A DNA stretch of 64,000 bases from assembly GCF_001412215.1 (NCBI RefSeq), contig NZ_LLWP01000009.1, positions 124,001 through 188,000 on the forward strand, read 5' to 3'. The stretch comes from Pedobacter sp. Hv1 (GTDB lineage Bacteria; Bacteroidota; Bacteroidia; Sphingobacteriales; Sphingobacteriaceae). The position numbers and the translations under genes were made by a program. Of the stretch, positions 35,426-43,358 are shown in pieces (the first letter of the stretch is position 1; every line of letters starts with the position of its first letter). Below the pieces are notes generated by a model. That model had not been told where the DNA came from, did no database searches, and worked only from the letters and a program-made list of their open reading frames with translations.

Positions 35426-35461
35426 TGTGATGGGCAACAAGCTTTTGTGATCAGCAACAAG
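35426..35461 (-). promoter_or_regulatory. Tandem 20-bp direct repeat, candidate LytTR site
   Basis: TGTGATGGGCAACAAG at 35426-35441 is repeated as TGTGATCAGCAACAAG at 35446-35461, 14 of 16 bases identical and exactly 20 bp apart. It lies 70-105 bp upstream of the GT39 start. On the minus strand each copy holds a TTGTTG core. Two same-phase sites two helical turns apart are the layout of LytTR operators, and a LytTR gene is next door. Confidence 0.5.
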
Positions 35462-35468
35462 GGAAGAA

Positions 35469-36329
35469 CTATTGATCCTTTTTTAAGTTAATAAGTAAAG
35501 GTTCAAACACTGGTAAATAAGTTCTGGATACAGGGATTTTTTCTGCTGCGCCATTCACAGAGAGCAAGTAGCCTTGTGCATTTCCTGTTATTTTAACAAT
35601 ATGGTTGGTGTTAACAAGATAGGCTCTATGACAACGTACAAATTGAGGGTTCTGCTTTAATTGGGCATTTAAGTTTTTGAGAGAAATGCGCTTCAAGTCT
35701 TTCTTCAATAGGTCTTGGTCTTTAGTATATAAGTCGATATAATTACCTTCTGACTTAGCATAAACGAAATGTTCACTGTGTAAAGTGAAGTCGTCTTTTT
35801 TGGTTTCGGTTTTTATTGGAATGCTACAAGGGTTCGCTGTTATTGGTGGTTTCGAGGTGTTTTTATTGCCAAAGGCTAACAAATACACTACAAATAGCGA
35901 TCCTGCTAAGTAGACATTTTTGAGTTCGGTACCCAAGTTAGACCACGAGAGGTGATTAGTGCCCTTGTAAATTAATGTTCGCAAGAAGAAACTGGCTAGA
36001 CCGATTAAAAATAGAACTAAGATTAAATGAAGTAACTGTAGGCCTAATGTCCACCTGAGCGCTACTGCTCCTTTATTTGATCGATTAAGGATTAGAAAAT
36101 AACAATAGACAATCAGCGCTGGAGAACAGGCTTGGAACAAACAGGTAATTGCATAATTGAAATAGTGCTTGTCAGGATCATAACCAAAAGGCCTGAACAA
36201 ATAAAGAAACAAAAAGACCAGCAAAAACTGAAGAACAACAAGCTTCGCCAAATTTTTGTGGTAACGATAGGGAAAATTGCTGCTAAAGATTACCGTAAGT
36301 TTGTTGTAGTTCTTTGCAAGTTGTGCCAT
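35469..36329 (-). CDS. Membrane-anchored LytTR regulator
   Basis: The 286-residue protein has four hydrophobic helices (about 28-45, 60-80, 98-118, 138-153) and a C-terminal LytTR DNA-binding domain (about 180-286: FVYAKSEGNYIDLY, FVRCHRAYLVNTNHIVKITG, KIPVSRTYLPVFEPLL). There is no receiver domain, so it is a one-component membrane regulator rather than a response regulator. It may sense an envelope or membrane signal. GT39 next to it is the nearest candidate target. Confidence 0.88.
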   Translation of the reverse strand: MAQLAKNYNKLTVIFSSNFPYRYHKNLAKLVVLQFLLVFLFLYLFRPFGYDPDKHYFNYAITCLFQACSPALIVYCYFLILNRSNKGAVALRWTLGLQLLHLILVLFLIGLASFFLRTLIYKGTNHLSWSNLGTELKNVYLAGSLFVVYLLAFGNKNTSKPPITANPCSIPIKTETKKDDFTLHSEHFVYAKSEGNYIDLYTKDQDLLKKDLKRISLKNLNAQLKQNPQFVRCHRAYLVNTNHIVKITGNAQGYLLSVNGAAEKIPVSRTYLPVFEPLLINLKKDQ

Positions 36330-36396
36330 CTTTAGGTATGGGTTAATGCGAAGCTACCAATCTGCTCGGTGAAAGAGTATGGAGGCAATGTTGTGT

Positions 36397-36897
36397 TTAA
36401 ATGTTGATCCGATGGTAAATGGTTTCTGTAGCCTTGGCTTCCTCACCTTCGGGCGAGATGTTAAAAGCCCTAATGATAAATTGATCAGAGTTGATGATTT
36501 CTAGCTCCGTTCTCCAGCCCCATGGTATGGGTATTTCTGGCCCACCATAACTGCCCAAAACTGAAAAGCCATTTCCAGTTTCACGACCTTCGGAAGCTAA
36601 AATTCCTGTACCCATATGGAAACTATCAATCCATGCACATTGACATTTGTCGTTGCTCAAGTCGTAGCCCCAAGTCATCAAACCCTCAAAAGGCTTCCCT
36701 TCTATTGTTCCTGTATATTCATACCTGATGAATCTTCCACCCATAATCGAGGTAATTCTCCCTCTCATCGGAGATTCATCGGCCAATATATCCTTTTCAA
36801 ACCAGGTTCTTGTGCTGCCATCCCAACTACCTACTAAGTTTGCCAACTTAAGGTGTGGGCCACTTTCTTTAGAAATTTCGAATTTACTTTTGCTCAT
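36397..36897 (-). CDS. DUF1579 protein
   Basis: I start it at ATG 36895-36897 (166 residues), because the longer frame runs into the divergent lipoprotein gene. The protein shows DUF1579 features: LANLVGSWDGSTRTWFE, GGRFIRYEYTGTIEGKPFEGLMTWGYD, a lipocalin-like beta barrel. No signal peptide is seen. Function unknown. It is divergent from the lipoprotein gene at 36959, sharing a 61-bp promoter region. Confidence 0.85.
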   Translation of the reverse strand: MSKSKFEISKESGPHLKLANLVGSWDGSTRTWFEKDILADESPMRGRITSIMGGRFIRYEYTGTIEGKPFEGLMTWGYDLSNDKCQCAWIDSFHMGTGILASEGRETGNGFSVLGSYGGPEIPIPWGWRTELEIINSDQFIIRAFNISPEGEEAKATETIYHRINI

Positions 36898-36939
36898 CAG
36901 TACTAAAATACAGAATTTATTTAGATTTACACACTGTTC

Positions 36940-36947
36940 TATATTTG
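36940..36947 (+). promoter_or_regulatory. -7 box of lipoprotein gene
   Basis: TATATTTG matches TAnnTTTG; TTTA at 36916-36919 lies 20 bp upstream as an imperfect -33 element. The ATG is 11 bp downstream. Confidence 0.6.
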
Positions 36948-36958
36948 ACTCAAACGAT

Positions 36959-37561
36959 ATGAAAACAAAATTCTTATCTCTTTTATGGTGCTTCATCATT
37001 TTGGTAGCTTGTAATCCTTCAGCACCAAAAGAAGAAAAGCCAACCACAGCACATTACACCAGTAAAGAATTAGGTTGGACGATCGAAATCCCGACAGGTT
37101 ATCGGTTAATTAGTAAGGCAAAAATTGAAGTGAGCGATCAGAAAGGGAAAGAAGCAATTAATGAAGTATATGATGGGGATGTAAATACAGATAGTTTAAA
37201 ACATTTGGTTAGTTTTCAGAAAAATCAACTCAATATTTTTGATTCTACGATTGAACCTTATGTAGAAAAACAAGCTGGAGAATATGAAGCGAATAACCAG
37301 GCCATCAAGAAACTCCTTTTTGATACTTATCGCAATCAAAAGATTAAAATAGACACTTTGTCTGGTAAGGAAACGATACAAGGATATCGTTTTAATGCCT
37401 TTTACATTAAAGTTTATGGGCCAAGTGGAGCAGTATTAATGCACCAGGTAATGTATAGCACCTTATTAAAGGGTTATGATTTTGGTGTAAACATCAATTA
37501 TAACAATGAAGAAGATAAAAAAGTATTGATGGATGCTTTTAAAAATTCGAAATTTAAATAG
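36959..37561 (+). CDS. Exported lipoprotein of unknown function
   Basis: I start it at ATG 36959-36961 (200 residues), giving a clear signal and lipobox ending in Cys18 (ILVAC). The upstream extension lies inside the antisense DUF1579 gene and is rejected. The body has KELGWTIEIPTGYRL, QGYRFNAFYIKVY and alternating beta and helical segments; it resembles PsbP/DUF1795-type lipoprotein domains but I cannot confirm the family. Confidence 0.78.
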   Translation: MKTKFLSLLWCFIILVACNPSAPKEEKPTTAHYTSKELGWTIEIPTGYRLISKAKIEVSDQKGKEAINEVYDGDVNTDSLKHLVSFQKNQLNIFDSTIEPYVEKQAGEYEANNQAIKKLLFDTYRNQKIKIDTLSGKETIQGYRFNAFYIKVYGPSGAVLMHQVMYSTLLKGYDFGVNINYNNEEDKKVLMDAFKNSKFK

Positions 37562-37583
37562 GCTTTATTTTTAACTTCGTACC

Positions 37584-38147
37584 ATGTCGTCACACCATAT
37601 TGTAAGAGAAAAACAAGAACCAGCCCTTTATATCCATCAGTTAGAAAACTTTGATGAAGAATACCTTGGCCAGCTTTTAGAGTGGAGCCCTACTTTATTG
37701 GTAGCTGCCAACGAATATGAAAAGGCCATTTCATTAGGACTAAAGGTTGATGTGGTAATTGGAGATGCAACTGACTTGCAAATTCAGGAAAACACAAAAT
37801 TGGTCTATGCGCCAAGCCCAAACTTGCAAACGGTGGTAAAGTATCTCATTGCCGAAAAATATCCAGCGGTAAATGTGATCAGTAAAGAGAATAAATTTGA
37901 TGATCTGGCCGATTTTATTCCAGAAATCAATATCGTATTGTTTACCGAAACAGAAAAAAGCTACCCAGTTAAAGCTGGATTTAGTGTATGGAAACCTGCA
38001 GGTGCAATTTTTAGAATTGATATTATTTCTTATTTCGAAACCAGTAATCTGAAACAGGAAGACAATGGCGATTTTGTGGTGCTCAAAGATGGCTTTGTGA
38101 GTTTTAATTTTAGTACCGATTATTTATTTTTAAGTGAACTATTATGA
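37584..38147 (+). CDS. Thiamin pyrophosphokinase-like protein, possibly degenerate
   Basis: The 187 residues resemble the N-terminal half of thiamin diphosphokinase (GQLLEWSPTLLVAANEYEKAISLGLKVDVVIGDATD). The usual acidic GDFDS substrate motif is GDATDL here (residues 60-65), and the C-terminal thiamin-binding half is short. It may be an inactive or altered-specificity paralogue. It overlaps the GNAT gene by 4 bp. A -7-like TAACTTCG ends 4 bp before the ATG. Confidence 0.65.
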   Translation: MSSHHIVREKQEPALYIHQLENFDEEYLGQLLEWSPTLLVAANEYEKAISLGLKVDVVIGDATDLQIQENTKLVYAPSPNLQTVVKYLIAEKYPAVNVISKENKFDDLADFIPEINIVLFTETEKSYPVKAGFSVWKPAGAIFRIDIISYFETSNLKQEDNGDFVVLKDGFVSFNFSTDYLFLSELL

Positions 38148-38638
38148 TCCTTTTAAGAAAAGCGAAGGAAGAAGATATTGCCATTATTAGTGATTTGGCA
38201 GAAAAAATTTGGCCACAGACCTATAGCAGTTACATTAGCGAAGAGCAGTTGCATTACATGTTGAACATGATGTATAACAGAGGAGAATTGCTTTCTCAAT
38301 TACAAAAAGGGCATACTTTTTTAGTTGCTTCTGAAGATGGAAAAGACATTGGCTTTGCTGGTTTTTCTGTAATTGATTCTGTACAACAGGCTTATAAACT
38401 GCACAAGCTTTATGTGTTGCCAGAAACACATGGCAAAGGTGTGGGTAAAATTCTGATCAATGAAGTAGTTAACCTGGCCAAACGTGCAGGTGGAAAAACA
38501 TTGCAATTAAACGTTAACAGGAATAATAATGCCAAAGATTTCTATCTAAAAGCAGGCTTTAGAATCAAAGAAACCGTTGACATTGAAATTGGCAACGGTT
38601 TCTTGATGAATGATTATGTGATGGAAATTGCCATCTAA
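38144..38638 (+). CDS. GNAT-family N-acetyltransferase
   Basis: The 164-residue protein has the acetyl-CoA-binding motif HKLYVLPETHGKGVGKILI and a C-terminal NNNAKDFYLKAGF, the GNAT signature. The substrate cannot be predicted. It is coupled to the TPK-like gene by an ATGA overlap and converges on the tricorn gene with a 1-bp gap. Confidence 0.9.
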   Translation: MILLRKAKEEDIAIISDLAEKIWPQTYSSYISEEQLHYMLNMMYNRGELLSQLQKGHTFLVASEDGKDIGFAGFSVIDSVQQAYKLHKLYVLPETHGKGVGKILINEVVNLAKRAGGKTLQLNVNRNNNAKDFYLKAGFRIKETVDIEIGNGFLMNDYVMEIAI

Positions 38639-38639
38639 C

Positions 38640-41600
38640 CTATTGTCCTCTTATTGGGTCTTTAGGTTTTGCAACATTCGGATATTTATAGGTTTTCATC
38701 TCGTCTTGTAACACTTTAATGGTGCGCTCCAATTGAGGATCTCTACCTTCTAATAAATCTTTAGGCATTTGCTCTACAAAAATGTCTGGAGCAACGCCTT
38801 CATTTTCGATGATCCATTTACCATTGGTATCATAAATACCAAAGTTTGGAGAGGTAATGCGACCACCATCCAATAGATTTGGATAACCACTAATACCTAC
38901 CAAGATACCCATTGTGGTACGGCCTACCAATTTGCCCAAGCCTTTAAACCTGAACATGTATGGCATGGCATCGCCACCAGAACCAGCGTTCTCATTGATC
39001 AGCATCGCTTTTGGACCAAAGATACCATTGCCAGGAGTGGTAAAGCTCTTACCATCTCTAATGCCCCAATAGCTAATTAGATCACGGCTCAATAGGTCAA
39101 TTACATAATCGGCAACTGAACCACCGCCATTGTTACGCTCATCTAACAATAAAGCTTTTTTGTCCATTTGCGAGAAATAATACCTGTTGAAACTGGTATA
39201 ACCTTCAGCACCTGTGTTTGGCATATACACATAGGCAATCTGGCCATCGCTAAGCTGGTCTACACGTTTTCTATTTCTTTCTACCCACTCAGTTTTGCGC
39301 AAGTCCATTTCGCCTGCAATGGTAATTGGTACCACTACTACTTCTCTGGCTCCAACTAGTGTTGGCTTGCTATTTACTTTAATGGCTACTTGCTTGCCAG
39401 CTTTAAAATCAAAAAGGCTATAGATTGAAGTTTCAGCAGTAAGCGGAACACCATCAATAGCAACAATATAATCGCCTTCATTAATGTTTAATCCAGGTTC
39501 TGCTAATGGTGCCTTAAAGCTCGGATTCCAATCTAAACGGTTAAAGATCTTGCTAATTTTATAGAAACCATTTTCTATCGAATAGTCGGCACCTAACATT
39601 CCTACAGAAACCGAAGTAGCACTAGGCTCATCGCCAGGATAGATGTAGTTGTGGCCAACTACCATTTCGCCCATCATTTCATTGAATAAATAGGCAAGGT
39701 CTGTTCTGTGGTTTACGTATGGCAAAAACTTCTCATACTTCTTTTTCATTGCAGGCCAGTCTGTACCATGCATGTTTTCGGCATAGAAATATTCTTTCTC
39801 CATATGCCAAACTTCATTAAACATCTGTTTCCACTCGGCTGTAGGATCTACAAGAACTTTAATGCCATCCAATTTGATCTTACCCGCATCTGGCGACATT
39901 GGTTTTTGAGCAGCAGGAACAATAAAATAACTACCTCTAGAAGCATACATCATTGTTTTTCCATCGGCACTTACCGTTCCACCGTAAACACCCGGCATCA
40001 AAACGGTAACTTCCATCTTGCTTAAATTCAAGGTGCTCAATTCACCATTTCTGATAAATAACAGATGCCCATCTACATCGCCAAAAATGCTAGATAAACC
40101 ACTGGCAGGAATAGGTAAAGAAATGATACGGTTACTCAAATTGTCTAGATCAATTTCAACCGGTTTTACAGCATCAGCAGGTTTAGCTGGAGTTGCAGGC
40201 TTGTCTTTAGCGTCCTTTGCATCTTTCTTTGGCTCGTCTTTTTTAGGTTCTTCTTTTTTTGGAGCTGGATCATCTGCTTTTACGGTTTCTTCATCACTTT
40301 CTGTTTTATATAACGAAGGTGTTTTTTTAGAAAGGATTAACGCATAAGCATTGTAGTTTGGCGAATGTTCGTACGCCGACATGTGTAAACCACTATTGGT
40401 TAAACCAACATTGGTACTGGCCAAAAAGAACAGGTATTTGCCATCTTTACTAAAAGTTGGACCAACAGCATTACTCATGCCATCAGTTACCTGTGTATGG
40501 CTTTGTTTCTCTATGTTATAAAGAAATACTGCACTTACGGTGTTGGGTAAAGTGGCTACATACGAGATCCATTTAGAATCTGACGACCATGTAGGTTGAA
40601 GCGAATTGTAAGTTCTGTTGGTGGTAGAACCTAACTTATCTTGTTTAACTAAAACTGGTTTACGATCGTTGATGTCGATGTAAAATAAATTCAGGTGACT
40701 ATCACCATAGAAAAGCTTTTTGCTATCTGGCGACCAAGTTGGTTGGAAATAAAAATGGGTATCGCCCAGATCAATATATTCAGGGGCACCTTTGGTAACC
40801 TGGTTTAGTAAAACCAATTGATATTTCCCGTTTTTATCAGATAAGTAAGAAATATATTTCCCGTCTGGAGACCAGCCTGGATATTTTTCATAACTACCTG
40901 GCGAATTGGAAAGATTTCTGGCATCACCTTTTTCTTTAGGTACAGAGAAAATTTCGCCACGGCTTTCGAATAGAGCTCTTACCCCTTTTGGAGAAACTTC
41001 AAAATTACGAACATCACTTGCCAAGTCTATATAACGAGGACGTTTGTAAGGTGCATCAGCTTCTATGCTGATGCTCAATTTGGTTACCTTATTGGTATTT
41101 GGGTCTAACAGGTTAATTCTGCCACCTTGCTCAAAAGCCAAGGCACCATCTCCTGCTGTTAACGACTTGATATCGAAATCTTTATAATTGGTTAGTTTTT
41201 CAACTTTTTTGCTTTTGGTATCGTAGCTATAAAGATTTAGGGTGAGGTCTTTATCACTCAAAAAATAAACTTTATTGCCCACCCATTGCGGTTTAACATT
41301 ATTGGCACCAGTTCCTGGGATAATTTCAACATCATTGGTCTTGGTATCGAAAATCCAAATCTGCGGCATACCTCCACCACGGTAACGTTTAAAAGCTACA
41401 TTAGAACGGTCAGTAGGGTCTGTATTTTTAATATAGGCCCAGTAACGTTTATCGCTCGATGGAGAACCTTGCACTGCTTCTGGCATAGGCAAAGGTTTTT
41501 CGTTTTTGCCATCAATGTTAATGCTATGCATTCTTGATGTTAATGCATATTTATAATCACGGGTTGATGTAAAATAAACCTCATTGTTATTTAACCAGCC

Positions 41601-41960
41601 TTTTACCAAATCAGCACTTGGATGATAAGTTACCCTTTTTGGCTCACCTCCATTAATAGAGATGGTATAAACGTCTGTATTGCCATCATAATTACCAGTA
41701 AAGGCAATTTGCTTGCCATCTGGAGAAAATACTGGGCTCGTTTCTACGGCAGGGTTTACTGTTAATCTTCTAGGGTTGCTTCCATCCCTATTCGAAATCC
41801 AGATATCTCCTCCATACACAAATGCCAAGTTGTTATTGCTAACAGTAGGGCTTCTTAATAATAAGGTCTCGCCTGTTTGTGCAACGGCAGGCTGTGCGGC
41901 CTGGATCGTTAACAGTGCGGTACCTATTAGTGAAAAACTAATCGATTTTAAAATTTTCAT
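38640..41960 (-). CDS. Exported tricorn-type S41 peptidase
   Basis: The 1,106-residue protein has a signal peptide (PAVAQ near 28), two beta-propeller regions with PD40 repeats (SPDGKQIAFTGNYDGNTDV, SWSPDGKYISYLSDKNG in the same style), an acidic/lysine-rich linker (about 560-600, EEPKKDEPKKDAKDAKD), a PDZ domain (VSVGMLGADYSI) and an S41 core with the likely catalytic Ser994 in NAGSGGD. This is the tricorn layout; archaeal tricorn degrades peptides made by the proteasome. Here it is periplasmic or surface-exposed. It follows M28 by 36 bp. Confidence 0.9.
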   Translation of the reverse strand: MKILKSISFSLIGTALLTIQAAQPAVAQTGETLLLRSPTVSNNNLAFVYGGDIWISNRDGSNPRRLTVNPAVETSPVFSPDGKQIAFTGNYDGNTDVYTISINGGEPKRVTYHPSADLVKGWLNNNEVYFTSTRDYKYALTSRMHSINIDGKNEKPLPMPEAVQGSPSSDKRYWAYIKNTDPTDRSNVAFKRYRGGGMPQIWIFDTKTNDVEIIPGTGANNVKPQWVGNKVYFLSDKDLTLNLYSYDTKSKKVEKLTNYKDFDIKSLTAGDGALAFEQGGRINLLDPNTNKVTKLSISIEADAPYKRPRYIDLASDVRNFEVSPKGVRALFESRGEIFSVPKEKGDARNLSNSPGSYEKYPGWSPDGKYISYLSDKNGKYQLVLLNQVTKGAPEYIDLGDTHFYFQPTWSPDSKKLFYGDSHLNLFYIDINDRKPVLVKQDKLGSTTNRTYNSLQPTWSSDSKWISYVATLPNTVSAVFLYNIEKQSHTQVTDGMSNAVGPTFSKDGKYLFFLASTNVGLTNSGLHMSAYEHSPNYNAYALILSKKTPSLYKTESDEETVKADDPAPKKEEPKKDEPKKDAKDAKDKPATPAKPADAVKPVEIDLDNLSNRIISLPIPASGLSSIFGDVDGHLLFIRNGELSTLNLSKMEVTVLMPGVYGGTVSADGKTMMYASRGSYFIVPAAQKPMSPDAGKIKLDGIKVLVDPTAEWKQMFNEVWHMEKEYFYAENMHGTDWPAMKKKYEKFLPYVNHRTDLAYLFNEMMGEMVVGHNYIYPGDEPSATSVSVGMLGADYSIENGFYKISKIFNRLDWNPSFKAPLAEPGLNINEGDYIVAIDGVPLTAETSIYSLFDFKAGKQVAIKVNSKPTLVGAREVVVVPITIAGEMDLRKTEWVERNRKRVDQLSDGQIAYVYMPNTGAEGYTSFNRYYFSQMDKKALLLDERNNGGGSVADYVIDLLSRDLISYWGIRDGKSFTTPGNGIFGPKAMLINENAGSGGDAMPYMFRFKGLGKLVGRTTMGILVGISGYPNLLDGGRITSPNFGIYDTNGKWIIENEGVAPDIFVEQMPKDLLEGRDPQLERTIKVLQDEMKTYKYPNVAKPKDPIRGQ

Positions 41961-41996
41961 AAGGTTAAATAGTGTTGTTTAGGGTAAATAGATTGT

Positions 41997-43304
41997 TTAT
42001 TGATTTAATTTTGGAATTCTTGAAGGGGTATCGATACCTTTAACAATGCTCACCGCACTTTTGGCAATGGCTTTAATGGTCGATAAAATATTCTCTACAT
42101 CAAGTGTTTTATACTCATCAGTTACTTGGTGGTAGTGTTTGTCTGTATCAATTTGATCGGTACTAATGGTATGTGCGGGTACACCTTGGGCTGCTAATGT
42201 GGCATTATCGCTTCTGTAGAATAAAGATTGGGCCGTATAAGGATCTGGGTGGAATGTGAACTCTGTACCTTCTAGGTTTTTTTGTAGAATTTTTCCAAAA
42301 TCAGATTTATCATAACCAGTAATAAAGGCCGTATTTTTACCAAACTTACTGTCTTTGCCAATCATTTCAATATTGAACATGGCTACAACTTCATCAGGAT
42401 TTAATTGTTGAGAGAAATAACGCGACCCTAGCATTCCCATTTCTTCGCCAGTAAAAGCAACAAAAATTAAGGTGCGCTCGTTGTTGTTTAATTTCTTGTA
42501 ATATTTGGCCAAAGCAATCATTGCCGATGTACCAGAAGCATCATCGTCAGCACCGTTCATAATGCTGTCTCCTTCTTTAGGTTTAACAATGCCGATGTGG
42601 TCATAATGCCCAGAAAAAATAACCAATTCTTTAGCTTTAGATTTACCAGGAATAATACCCGCCACATTGAACAAAGGCATTTTGGTTACGGTATTTTTCA
42701 ACTCTACTTTAAAATCTTTAACAACATTATCTTTATTCAAGATAAAAACCGAAGCCATCGCTTTCGCCGGATTGGGATCATCAACCATCGATGTTCTTAC
42801 GGGGGTGTTTTTTAAGCGTTTAAACGCTTCTGCAAATTTGGCATCAACCAATACCAATTGTTTTTTTCCTGACCTTGATAAAGCTCTGTATTGGGTTGCG
42901 AAGTCCTTTTCAGGATCAAGTTTAACCCAACCATCGCTATTGCTTTGGTCGAAGGTCAATTGCTCGCTATTGTGGCCAACAACAAGGATATCGTCGTTAG
43001 CTATCGCTTGACCGTCAATAGTAACTTGAGCAGAAGCTGCTTTCAATTGATGTTTATAAAAAGTTTGACGATAACCACTTGCGCCTGCCAAAGGTTTCAG
43101 GCCAATTTGTTTGAACTCACTTTCAATAAAGGTAGCCGCTTTGTCAATACCTGGCGAAAAAGTTGCCCTACCCTGCATCTCATCACCACTTAAAGTTTTG
43201 ATCAAATGGTCTACATAATCTTTGGTAATAATTTTATTAATGTCTTGAGCTGAAGCAACAGTAACGGCAAACAGCAAGCATAAAGTGTAAAGTGTTTTTT
43301 TCAT
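41997..43304 (-). CDS. Exported M28-type zinc aminopeptidase
   Basis: I start it at ATG 43302-43304 (435 residues), where the signal peptide MKKTLYTLCLLFAV begins; the upstream in-frame start adds six unlikely residues. Metal ligands are visible: H233 in SGHYDHIG, D253 in NGADDDASG, and E287/E288 in FTGEEMGMLGS. M28 enzymes release N-terminal residues from peptides. It sits between M61 and tricorn on the same strand with gaps of 36 and 54 bp. Confidence 0.92.
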   Translation of the reverse strand: MKKTLYTLCLLFAVTVASAQDINKIITKDYVDHLIKTLSGDEMQGRATFSPGIDKAATFIESEFKQIGLKPLAGASGYRQTFYKHQLKAASAQVTIDGQAIANDDILVVGHNSEQLTFDQSNSDGWVKLDPEKDFATQYRALSRSGKKQLVLVDAKFAEAFKRLKNTPVRTSMVDDPNPAKAMASVFILNKDNVVKDFKVELKNTVTKMPLFNVAGIIPGKSKAKELVIFSGHYDHIGIVKPKEGDSIMNGADDDASGTSAMIALAKYYKKLNNNERTLIFVAFTGEEMGMLGSRYFSQQLNPDEVVAMFNIEMIGKDSKFGKNTAFITGYDKSDFGKILQKNLEGTEFTFHPDPYTAQSLFYRSDNATLAAQGVPAHTISTDQIDTDKHYHQVTDEYKTLDVENILSTIKAIAKSAVSIVKGIDTPSRIPKLNQ

Positions 43305-43358
43305 CAGTTGTAATTTTATCATAATAGTTAAGGTCGGGTTTAACCGAGTTGAGTTTGA

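Noticed and set aside
36728-36958. N-terminal extension of the 36959 lipoprotein
   Set aside because: It lies wholly antisense to the DUF1579 gene and would place 77 residues before an obvious signal and lipobox.
42597-43193. Plus-strand frames over the M28 gene
   Set aside because: They are shadows of the minus-strand peptidase and show no domain or signal.
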